This document shows positions 1 through 10,300 of a stretch of 64,000 bases of DNA, piece after piece (position 1 is the stretch's first letter; the number at the start of each line of letters is the position of its first letter). A program made the translations under genes and the position numbers. The notes under the pieces were generated by a model, which worked only from the letters and a program-made list of their open reading frames with translations, ran no database searches and was not told the DNA's origin. The stretch is from Euclidia mi (Eukaryota > Arthropoda > Insecta > Lepidoptera > Erebidae), in the NCBI GenBank assembly GCA_944739405.2, contig OX123187.2:37986394-38050393 (forward strand). Reading direction: 5' to 3'.

Positions 1-870
1 TTGGTATTTTATTGTAAATACGAATACCTAGCCCTAAAAGAATTGTTAACTTTATGTAAACAATGATAAGGAGCATATAACTTATGTCTGTTCCTAGTAT
101 TTATATTATGTATGTCACTTTTTGTAGTAAATAAACCTATATTTTGCCTAATATACAATATATTAGCAAATAAGAACTGCGAGGCTACTGTTAGAATTCC
201 TATAGACTTAAAGCGTACCCTAAGAGTATCTTTTGCACCTACCTAACATGTATATTGCTTGTACTGCTTGTTTCTGTAGAACAAAGATATTCTGAATATC
301 CGCAGCGTTGCCCCACAACAAGTTGCCGTAGAACATGACACTATGAAAATAGCTAAAATAAACTAGACAACCTATGTCAACATCAGCAAGTTGTCTAACT
401 TTTCTGGCAGCATACGCTGCAGAGCTGAGCTTACCTGCATGCTATATGTGCACCCCATTGTAACTTATTATCTAATGTAATGCCTAGAAAAACTGTGGAG
501 TCAACTGTCTATATATATATTATATATGAATATATATATTATATATGAATATATATATATTCCGATGAAAGAAGTCAATAGGTAGGTATTATTTCAAACT
601 TTAGCATCTGAGTACTAAACTGTGGTCCGGCCACGGAGCAACACACAACCAATTAAGCACATGTTCAGTTTTATTTTGGCAATTAATCTAACCACTTTAG
701 CCCCAGCGGCTCAATTTGAGCCAGACACTAACAATAAAATTCTGTTGTGTCTGCTAATTAGGTACTCGAGTAGCTACAGACCACACTCAAACACATTCTT
801 TTTTACATCACTATTTGTGCCCATTAGACAAAAGTTGCAATGAGGATATCACCATCATAGCAGCCAATAC
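1..870. other. No gene recognised; AT-rich DNA
   Basis: No convincing coding sequence. About 510-560 is an impure AT-dinucleotide tract in which an AT-rich block with a 'GA' interruption is repeated. A short open frame at 622-843 has no recognisable protein features and is treated as chance. Confidence 0.5.
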
Positions 871-912
871 TCAATCATGGAGAACAAATTTATAATAAGT
901 AATGTTACTTAC

Positions 913-1090
913 CAATAAGGTCCGTGATGGTAAAGCATCATCACGCAATGTTACTTTATTTAGAGTCCGGTTGAAACAAGATTCTTCAAAGTGAAGAGAA
1001 CAAATATGAATTGTTTTTGTTGTCATCCGTAAATTTTCAACACCGATTGTTTCCAGCCAAATTTTCTTTTTTCCTTTGTTGACAGGCAGC
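913..1090 (-). pseudogene. Orphan internal exon encoding the C-terminal half of a THAP-type zinc finger
   Basis: Read on the minus strand, the segment has a pyrimidine-rich acceptor ending TTTCAAG just before it and a GTAAGT donor just after it. Between them is an open frame with a THAP-like C-terminal half: a KKKIWLETIG segment, then ICSLHF with the last Cys and His ligands of a C2CH finger, and finally DDALPSRTL, matching the conserved proline-containing end of THAP domains. The first Cys pair would lie in an upstream exon (higher coordinates), and none was found: the upstream side is occupied by the inverted-repeat element at 1150. THAP domains are DNA-binding modules of host factors and of P/Kolobok-type transposases. 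Either a broken transposase gene or a host THAP gene fragment is possible. Confidence 0.5.
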
Positions 1091-1560
1091 CTTGAAAGTA
1101 AAAAAATCATTATGTAACCATAATACAGTATTATCGATAAGTATAAAATGGACGTAGTTATGCTACAACGTTCCAATCCACACGCAGGTCGAACTGAGTA
1201 AATCGCGTTTTTGTAATTTTGTGGTACGCTTTTTTTTGGTAGCGAGTACAACTAAGTAGTATGTATTACATCAACTAAATAAATAAACATTATTTTATTA
1301 TATACTTGTCATTAAAATGTATTAATATTTCTCATACAAATGATGAAGAAAATGCACTTGGAACGTTTTTGAAAAAAGGCTTTTTGTATGGAAGTAGCTT
1401 ATAACTTAATTTGCAAAAACGATCCAATATCTGAAAATTGGTATTTTTTGGTAGTTAATATATATTTTTTCTAAAACATAAGTATAACAATGAGACAACA
1501 TTATTAAAAAAATATTTATTAAGAAATAGTTGTTTCAAAGCATGAAAAATCATCACAATT

Positions 1561-2416
1561 TATTCATCATCCAGATCGAAATCCAGCTCCTTACCAAATC
1601 CATCGACATCGTCAATGGCGTCATTAGACGCTTTCAATGTTTTATAAAAACTAAGGCAATCTGCTGGAATAAACTTGTATACAGATCTTAAATCAGCCAA
1701 TTTAGCTGGAGCAATGGGTTTCCCGTTAGGCCATAACTGTTTCAGATCAGATCTATGTATAGTCGAAATCTCTCCTTTTGTCTTTTTTAATGTTTAGTTC
1801 ATTATAATCCTCACCAAGGGACGTTTTCATAAAAATAGAATATAATTTAGCTTTTTCAATCTTTATCTCCTTTGCCAGCAGCCAGTTTAGTTTACTTTTA
1901 ATTGTGAATTTAATCTGTGAATTTCTTACGATTTACTATGTTTTTCTCAATATCTTCAGTGCTATAAAAGTAATTTTTTTCTATTCTATATACTTGAAAT
2001 GATTTTTTTTTTCTAGCATTTTTCATAATTTCTATATATTCGTCAGCTGTATAAACACGTTGTTGCTTTTTAAGCGCTGTTTCAATTTCTGAAAAATCGG
2101 TATCGTTAGGTAAAAAACTATGCCCTGACTCAAGATACCGAAAAATTATCGTTTTTAATGTAGAATGGGAGTCTAAGATAACCTTTAACATTAAAACAAT
2201 TTTTATATTTCGGTTCTGTCCACCGCAACAATCACTCCATAGTATGAGATGTTCTATAGTAGGAGGTAGTTTGTTTTCAATATATTTGGCAAGGCATGAT
2301 CCTACTTCCTGAGCGCCTTTTCCGGCTTCACCTTCCACCCAAACATAACAGTGCCCTACATCATCTGATGCTGAATGTATAACGTTCCAGACTCGATAAC
2401 ACATAATTTTTTTCAA
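1561..2416 (-). pseudogene. C-terminal part of a DUF7869-like transposon protein, frameshifted
   Basis: The upstream 168 codons (2416-1910) contain the segment LWSDCCGGQNRN followed by SGHSFLPNDTDFSEIE, a pattern I associate with the DUF7869 family of transposon-linked proteins in insects and cnidarians. After a stop at 1910 the protein similarity appears to continue in another frame, then in a third after about 1785. It includes LKQLWPNGKPIAPAKLADL and ends in an acidic tail with a stop at about 1561. At least two frameshifts therefore break it. The N-terminal half expected upstream is absent. Assignment to DUF7869 is from memory of its motifs; catalytic function is not claimed. Confidence 0.55.
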
Positions 2417-2788
2417 GTTGCCACAATATTTCGCTACCTAGTTGTATAATTATTATTTTAGACTTTATTATAAAAAATACAAAAGTGATGGATTGTTTAA
2501 TTATTAGATAACTGTATGTTCCTACCAGTATACACGTTTTATATTGTTTACTTTTATTGTTGTCTTTTATTTACGCGAACACGATACATTTAAATGAAAC
2601 TACTTTTACGGATTATTTCGCGATTTATTAACATTTTATTTAACCTGACGTTTCGAACACTTTACAGTGTTCGTGATCACAGGTAGACTGAGGTTTACTT
2701 TTACCATTATGAAATATCGTACACATTATAAAGTAGGTACATGGAATGTTTTGAAGATATAGATAATAAAAAAAATAATATAACAAGA

Positions 2789-3127
2789 TGAATGGATCAT
2801 TATTTTTATGTTATTCAGTCTAAAACGAATTGAAACATTATGATCCAAATGAATTGTCTCTTTTTAAGATTTAAAATTGTTATTTTTAAAACGTTCCAAG
2901 TTGAATGGATCATTATTTTTATTTTATTCAGTCCAAATCGAAATAAAATAGTACGATCCAAATGGAAAGTCACTTTTTAAGATCTAAAATTAATTATTTT
3001 AAAACGTTTCAAGATGATTGGATCCGAATTTTAATTGCATTTAGTCCAAAATGAATTAAAACAGTACGATCCAAATGTAATGTCACTTTATAAGATTATA
3101 ATTAGATCTTTTGGTTCGTTTTATCAT
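2789..3127. repeat. Three tandem 113-bp subterminal repeats
   Basis: Copies start at 2789, 2902 and 3015, each opening with TGAATGGATC or a close variant and carrying ACGATCCAAATG in the middle. They lie just inside the right TIR of the 1150-3275 element, where transposase-binding repeats often sit. Confidence 0.85.
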
Positions 3128-3275
3128 TTAGACGGCTTAATTATTTCAATAGTTATTGTCGTAAGAGAGTCAGTGTCTTCAGCACTAGATAGAACGATCC
3201 AAGATACCTAGCTTGGGCTCATAAACTCAATTTTGACCACATTGTGGATTGGAACGTTGTAGCATAACTACGTCC

Positions 3276-4246
3276 AAATATCATACATGCAGTACTCTAT
3301 TCCTACAATAACAACAAAAATTTCATAAAGTTTTTCGTGGATAATAAAGGCAAAAAGGGAAAATATGAATGCGTAACTGTTGATACTCTTAAAAAAATGC
3401 AGTATCTTTTATTCATTGTCTAAATCCAAAGATATTTCAGCAGAAATTAAGTACTTACTGGTGCAAGGTTATATTCGGGTGATTTCTGCTTCTTTTCATG
3501 CCACAACCGATTATATTGCAATTGGGCATCTTGCAATTGAAGGTTTACCACTACCACTGTACCACTATCGCGTTAAAACCCAATAACACAGCAAAATTAC
3601 TCCAAAATTCACAAAATATATGAATAGCTCAAGAGCATTTGACAGTTGACGTACCCCAACTTGTTGACAAACAGCAAGCGGATAAAATGGCGACCCGGCC
3701 GCATCTAGGTATTTCAAAGACGCTAGGAATGAAGGGTTGCCATTATAGTAACTGTCAAAAAGCATGTTATCTCTTTTCACTTATGCAACATTATGTAAGT
3801 TAAACAGAGATGACAGTATTTTTATGACTTCGGTGTCGATATGCCTTATATTTGTATAAGTGTATTTTCCAAAGAAATATAACCTAAGGCATAGAAGTAA
3901 CACTAAATAACAACAGCGGTTGCTATGATTGATATCTTCTTTCTAATGGCACATGCAGTATGATAGAAAGAGCTGTCGATAGGTTTAGCAGCACGCTCTT
4001 ATAGCAGAATCGTGGTAGGCAAACAGTAGACAAAACATAGAGTTAGAAAACCGAGTGTTGTTCGTAACAGTGATGATTTATCGATAAATATTTTTGGTCA
4101 AATGTCTAACTTTAGTATGTGTCGATATATTTAAGCCGTATAAATAAACAACTAAAATATTGAAATTGTAGTTTTTGCTGTTGACGCCGGACAGTGCTTT
4201 GCAAAGATTTGCCAGACAGACAGTACTAAAAAAATCACGTGTTTAA
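3276..4246. other. No gene recognised; possible short coding remnant near 3310-3420
   Basis: On the plus strand about 3318-3420 reads as a lysine-rich frame (FIKFFVDNKGKKGKYECV) that stops after about 35 codons. It looks protein-like but I cannot name it. The rest is AT-rich without clear features. Confidence 0.3.
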
Positions 4247-4998
4247 AGGCCCGCACAAACTATCTGTCGTGACTTACTGTCGCGACAGTAAGTCGCGACA
4301 GAAGGGTAAGGCCTTGCCACACGATACAATTTTACCACTGATCAAATTTTCAATCGAATTGGCTTTGCCCGTCTACACGACACAATCAAATCACTGATTT
4401 GCATTCCGCCCACCCGATTGGTTAAAATCTGGTGGTACCGCCCACCCGATGAACTTGAGTTGGACGACTGGCGTCTACACGTCACGATTTCATCAAGTGA
4501 TTTAGTCAAGTTGGACGTAAAATTGTGCCGTGTGGCAAGGCCTGTATCTGGACAAGGAAAATCCATTCAAGTGTGCACAATATCGGACGTCTGTCGCGGA
4601 CGTGACCTTGAGCGTTCAGACGTCCGATAGCAATCTGGAAAAATGACAGTAAGCGTCTGCGGACGTTTACTGTCATCCGTATATTGTCCATGGTACGGCC
4701 TTAATATTGATTTTATACCGAATATAGTCAAAAATGATAAATTCACTTTCAATTCAACAGTTCTGCTTTACTTCAAGGTATACCAATAATATAATTTAAT
4801 AGTGCTAACTGCTAGTGCCCTGAATTAAGAAAAATATGCTCCTACCTAGCCTTAGTGTATTGCATAGACAGCATGGCGTGTCTATGGTTGTATCGGACGC
4901 GGACGCGACAGAAAGCCGCGTCCGAAAGGGTGTGCACACTATGTGTCGCGACTTACTGTCGCGACAGTAAGTCGCGTCCGAACAGTTTGCCTGCGCCT
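4247..4998. mobile_element. PIF/Harbinger-type MITE, family B copy 1, interrupted by a family A MITE
   Basis: Imperfect TIRs of about 40 bp start AGGCCCGCACAAACT at the left and end GCGTGCGCCT-like at the right. The interior matches copy 2 at 37520-38055 closely, including the internal palindromes built on CGCGACTTACTGTCGCGAC. A 235-bp family A MITE plus a 3-bp duplication is inserted at 4309. Flanking trinucleotides are TAA and TCA, so the original target duplication is no longer exact here; copy 2 keeps TTA on both sides. Confidence 0.85.
4309..4543. mobile_element. 235-bp MITE, family A copy 1, with GTA target duplication
   Basis: TIRs AGGCCTTGCCACACG / CGTGTGGCAAGGCCT, flanked by GTA at 4306-4308 and 4544-4546. 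The uninterrupted sequence (agaagggtatctggac) survives in the paralogous copy of the host MITE near 37568, proving the insertion and its 3-bp duplication. A 3-bp duplication and short G/C-rich TIRs suggest PIF/Harbinger. Confidence 0.92.
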
Positions 4999-5189
4999 TC
5001 ATTGTTCGTTTTAGCCATAAAATCTATTGACAAAAAGTATTAATAAACTAATGAGGGATGCGTTGCGATGCGATGCTAAGAAACTGTCACTTAGATTATG
5101 TATTGTACGAATTATACCAGATTGGCTAATGCGGAACGGCAGGCTTTGGCAATTTGTTTGCGTCGCATCATATCACGTTGATTTTTTTA

Positions 5190-5424
5190 GAGTTGTAGGT
5201 AATCCGACTGCCACGCCGAAGCTTGCGGGTTTGATTCCCGCTCAAGTCAAACATTTGTGTGCATGAATATGGATGTTTGTCTTGGTCTGGATGGTACTAT
5301 GTGTAATATGTAATATATTTACAGAAAAGTATATATGCATGTTTATCGATTGTCTAGTACCCGTAGTACAAGATATGCTTAGTTTGGGACCAGATAATGT
5401 TGTGTGAATGTGAAAGAATATTAT
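5190..5424 (+). mobile_element. tRNA-headed SINE, 'CAAGTCAAACATTTG' family
   Basis: The head contains a pol III B-box-like GGGTTTGATTCCC followed by CTCAAGTCAAACATTTGTGTGCATGAA. The 3' part contains TAGTACCCGTAGTACAAG and ends near GCTTAGTTTGGGACCAGA. The same head-body order is seen at 18300-18535 (minus) and 42262-42432 (plus). Confidence 0.75.
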
Positions 5425-6740
5425 ATTTTATGGTAGAATATTATGTAGCGGACTACAAGGCAAGACGTCTTTGATCAGTCAGGATAGCACTAATATGATA
5501 AATAATATAGAATTAGATAGATTAATTAAAATATTTATATTTTATTAATATGTTCAAACTAAAATTACACACTTTTTGTTTAGCTTTGGATAAATAATTC
5601 TACCGGGTGTGCAATGTCCGGGCATAAATGTAATGTAAGCACAGCTTTCGGTTTTAAACGACGCCAGGTGCTTTCTGTCTTTAAAAAACAGTCTTTCTCA
5701 AAATGACGTGAACAAATATGATGGTACTTCTGCTAAATCAAACTAGGCCGTCCAACGGCATTTATCCAAAGTTTTCTGGTGACGTCATTAATAGACAACC
5801 TGTAATAAAAAACACCTTCTTAATAATGAAAAAATGCTACTCGCATCCCTAATCCATCTACTATTTTATAGATGCAGCGCTTACACTGGAACACTTGGCT
5901 TTAGGTTAATAGACGCTACTTTTAAGGTAGGTATCTAAGTAAATTATGTACATTAAACTGCGCTTACTATCAAACGCGCGATAGAAAATTAGACCGCTGG
6001 ATGTCTTTGTTTATTGTCAACTTAGCAACCGCGGCTACCCGCTGTCGCTTCCAGCTACAGTTTTACATTCATGTCCGACAGTTAGTTTCCGTATTTATCC
6101 CTCATTCAAAAAACATCGATATCTCCTTTCACTGTCAAATCCCATCACTAAGGCTATTAAATCAATAAATGTACAAAATAACAATTTGTGAGTAAAATTC
6201 ATAACACATACGTATGCCAGCTGTTCCTTTGATTTGCAATACAATGATATTGTGTAAACTTAACACTCATTATAGCATTAATACGAGAAAAGTAAATACA
6301 TTTGTAGGAAAATTCCGACTTACTGCTAGAAGATAAAGTTTCTCCTGTTATTTCCGTTCCGAGAATAGCGGAATCCACATCCCGATATCACATACACGAT
6401 GTGTATTAATTAATGAGTACACTATTTAATTATTATAAGCTTACTTACTATTTAAATGCAAGAAAGTTATTAAAAATGTAAACACAAACATCCAACAAAT
6501 TTTACACTGTTGACAGATCACAGCACGGCTATTTAGAGAATGTAGTCAAAGATATGAGTATGTAAAGAGTATATGCCTCTTTAAATGAGACGCGTAATTT
6601 GACGTTATGATTAACCAACTAAGACCAACTGACATTACATGTTGCACGTTCGGTATAAGGAAATTTATAGGGCATGTTCTCTCTAGTCTAAACGTCCAAC
6701 CTCTTTGGTATTTTCTATAGTCATACATTTCAGGTCTATA
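5425..6740. other. No gene recognised
   Basis: Both strands were read; no motif-bearing coding frame or repeat shared within the window was found. AT-rich non-coding DNA upstream of the HACD promoter. Confidence 0.5.
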
Positions 6741-6743
6741 TTA

Positions 6744-6978
6744 AGGCCTTGCCACACGGCACAATTTTACCACTGATCAAATTTTCAATCGAATTGGCTT
6801 TGCCCGTCTACACGACACAATCAAATCACTGATTTTCATTCCGTCCACCCGATTGGTTAAAATCTGGTGGTACCGCCCACCTGATGGACTTGAGTTGGCC
6901 AACTGGCGTCTACACGTCACGATTTCATCAAGTGATTTAGTCAAGTTGGACGTAAAATTGTGCCGTGTGGCAAGGCCT
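6744..6978. mobile_element. 235-bp MITE, family A copy 2, with TTA target duplication
   Basis: Same length and nearly the same sequence as 4309-4543. TIRs AGGCCTTGCCACACG / CGTGTGGCAAGGCCT; TTA at 6741-6743 and 6979-6981. Only a handful of base differences separate the two copies. It sits about 280 bp upstream of the HACD start codon. Confidence 0.92.
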
Positions 6979-6981
6979 TTA

Positions 6982-7259
6982 TTAGTATTGTCACTGCTCC
7001 TTGGCCATCACGCAAGAACATGACGTATGTTTGACACCTTGACTTATTTGACGTAAGCACAAACGTAATCGTTCGTTGTTCGTTACATAGCGATTTAGCG
7101 AATAGCGCAGTTCAATTTGGAATATATCTCGCATTCTCGCAATAAGTGTCTCTTACTAAATTTTCTACTGGTTTCAGTTTCGTTATTTAAAATATATTTC
7201 AATTAGGTGCTAAAAGTGACTTTCACCCGTGAATAATTTTAAGTTTACACAAGAAAATC
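6982..7259 (+). promoter_or_regulatory. Probable promoter and 5' UTR of the HACD gene
   Basis: This stretch lies between a MITE and the HACD start codon at 7260. No TATA box at a usual distance was recognised; TCAGTTTCG near 7177 resembles an arthropod initiator. The upstream MITE boundary limits the ancestral proximal promoter to this interval. Placement is inferred from position only. Confidence 0.35.
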
Positions 7260-7354
7260 ATGGCTGATAAAAGTTCAAAAAGAGTGAGAAATTCAGGACC
7301 AACGGGAATAGGAAAATTGTATTTAATAGCTTACAATGGTATCGAGACTTTGGG
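7260..7354 (+). CDS. HACD: HACD exon 1
   Basis: Begins at ATG (MADKSSKRVRNSG) and ends two bases into a Gly codon before a GTAAGT donor. It encodes the cytosolic N-terminus and the start of the first membrane segment (LYLIAYNGIETLG). Confidence 0.93.
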
Positions 7355-10300
7355 GTAAGTTTTCACTACACATGTTCACCGCAATGCGTTATTAAACTGT
7401 CTTAAATTGTACTTGCCAGATAGTATGATTTAGTTATTTCAAATTTAAGCAGTTAAATATCGGATAATTAAACACTGTATATAACATACCTCTCTCGTGA
7501 CTAAATTGGTTACAAATAAAATTAATATATGCTGTAATTTTAAGAGAAATTTAATATTTGTCTCAAGTATATCTATAATGTATATAAAAAATGTTATTAA
7601 AATCTATTACGAGTTTGTCCAGTCATTTAACCAACATATCAAATTTATTTTTTATGCATCGTAAATCGCCAATATTTCACGAAAATCGCAATTTCCTTTG
7701 TACATTGGTGAGGTTTTCAAAGCTTTCTTTTCCTTTTGCATAACTAAGGTATGCTCATTTTTCGGTCTAAGAACCTCCTGGAATGAGTTCTCCCATATAT
7801 ATCGATAAATAGATAAATTTTATTACTAGGCTAACTTCATTATTTCATAAATAATGCCTGGATCAATAAATAATGCAGACACATAAAGCAGGTTGATCTC
7901 AGTGCAGCTCTTAGATTTTGTTTTAGTCTCCTCTTAAAAGGAGCCTTAAACAAAATCTTTGTTGTGTGTGAGAGGGCTTGCCCCTGGTGAGGGTTGGTTT
8001 TATCAGGGATGGTTGTCACAATGCAGATATTTTTAAGGGGGGCTAGACTTAATCATGATCCATAATCACCAAAGATTAAGTTCAAATTATTCAATGAAAT
8101 GATTTAAATATTTATTTAATTGAAATTTGAGTAGCATTTTCACTAGTACCTATTATTATGCACAACTAGTTGTTATCTTTCTTGTTAAAATGTATCACAA
8201 CAATGATATTTGTAATACTTTGTTCTCACAACAACTGCAATAACTGGGCACAGAAATAAAATAAGAATTTGAAGATTGATACAAATAAGGGAGTCAGTGA
8301 CAAAATCACTAGTTATTATCAACTAGATGTTTGTTATTAAATATATTGTGAAGGGGAGATAAGATAATTAACAAAAAATATGAATGTGTTGAAAATCCTT
8401 CAGAAAAGAAATCTTTTTTATATTATGAATTAGTAGTAGTAGTACCTTTTTGTATTCATATATGATTTGTATAGTGATGTGTTAATGCTGTAACTATTAC
8501 AATAAACAAAATAAAATTAGTAACCATGCAAATGACTTTGTTTCAGATGGACATATTTGCTTTTGCAAACACTATCACATTTTCTGAACCGTGGCACTCT
8601 AGATACTTTTTGGGCAGAAATTAAATGGACTGTAATCATCTTTCAAAATGCTGCTGTGCTTGAGGTAAGGAATTCAATTAAGTAGTTATCTTTGCTTCAT
8701 GTTTGTTGTTTATGTTAATTTTAAGACTGCACATGTGTTGTGTTCGAAAGCTGGTTTTGAATAAACTGTTAAGGATATTATGGGTTCACCAGTGAATGTG
8801 TCTTCCACCCCTTTTTTAAAATCTGGTTGTATGTCTGGACTTCTGTAAAGACTACATACAATTCACATATTGTGTTTCCTTAACTTACTTTCTTGACATA
8901 AAAAATATACTTAAATATTTTTGGACCTTGTACGCATCATACATGAGTAGTGTAGTAAAGGAGTATAGTGTTTATGGATAAATTTGTTGGCAGATAATAT
9001 CATAAGAATATAGTTCGAATTTTGAATTTATCTCGTAGATAGTGCCTAAGTATGTAGATGTGGTGAATCTAGGCTTTTATCTCTTGCTGATAAAACAAAT
9101 ATATAGGTAATGCAGTTGCTAATCTTGGGAAATAATTTGAACAGTCTAACTTTTTTCTTTAGATAAATCTGATAAGTACCTTTTAATAAATGTATGTCTC
9201 TCAACTGATTAAGAACAAGCAAATATATTAACAGGCACTATTAGTTATCGACTAAACTCTTAGATACATTGACACATTAGAAAGGTACACATAATATACC
9301 TACTTAACCAAATTCTATTGAGTTTTATCACAGTCTATTATCAAAACCATATAATTTACCTTGATATAGAGTGAGATAGGCAGAATCTTATCTTAAAAAT
9401 ATTTGCCTCAATTTTTTTACGTAAAAAGTCGCCTTGTTTAACAACGTCCATCACGTTGTATTATGTGATGTACCGTCGGCCAGAGGGTGCGAGTTTTGAT
9501 CGAGTTGCGACTGCGAGTCGTTTCTCGATGGTACCAATTTACGAACTTTTTCTAAATGCGTTACGCGCCGGTCTCGACTGACCGTTTCTATCCGCTAGGG
9601 CTGCTTTTAAAAATGTATGGTATTTTTTTCCGTGGACCCATAAGAAATAGTTGGCTACTCGATCAAACTCGAACCCAGACCCCAGATTATGAAAATACTT
9701 GCTGAGCCTGCAGTTACACGGTACACCCGCCTTTATTACAGCTACTACTTCGCACCCGGGGCTCATAGTGCCCTCGCCTTCCTCGATAAATGGGCTATTC
9801 AACACAATAATAATTATTCAAATCGGTACAGTCGTTCTTAAAATTAGCGCGTTCAACCAAACAAACTGTTCGGCTTTATTATACTTACTAGTATTATTAG
9901 ACAATAGTAGTGATAGCCTAGTGAAGAGACCGACAGACTGCTACGCTGAGGGTCTCGGGTTCGAATCCGCGGCACGCACCAATGACTTTTCGAAGTTATG
10001 TGCGTATTGGGTTGTTAATTATCGTTTGCCCCGTGCCTCGGCGAGCACGTTTGGTCGCGCTGTCATGAAGATCTTTGGCAGTCTTTTTAAGGAGTCAGTA
10101 TATCTGAATAAACTGACACTAGGCTGAACCATGGAATATCGCTCTTCCTTTGGGTTGCAGAGGTCAGACAGACAGTCGCTCTTTGGAAAAGCTAAAGTTC
10201 AGTCAAATCCAGTTTTTAAAATTAGGTAAGTGGACTCCGGGTTGCAGCTAGGATGACGCTTGTGAGATGATGACTGAAGTTATATTCAGATCTGTTTATC

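Larger units (their letters stand above)
1150..3275. mobile_element. Inverted-repeat DNA element with 33-bp perfect TIRs
   Basis: The 33 bases at 1150-1182 (starting GGACGTAGTTATGC) are the exact reverse complement of 3243-3275. Inside are a decayed ORF (1561-2416, minus) and three 113-bp subterminal repeats next to the right end. The TIR is clearly related to that of the element at 47570-52683: same GGACGTAGTTA start and same CAATCCACA inner end. No matching target duplication is visible (left flank TATAAAAT, right flank AAATATCA), so the ends may have come from different insertions or decayed. Superfamily not assigned. Confidence 0.7.

Noticed and set aside
1150..3275. Assignment of the element to the P superfamily from the nearby THAP exon and 33-bp TIRs
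   Set aside because: The THAP exon lies outside the TIRs and no 8-bp duplication is visible, so the link is too weak to state as a call.
4342..5266. Several 60-79 codon open frames
   Set aside because: All fall inside the nested MITE A/B palindromes or the following SINE and occur on both strands.
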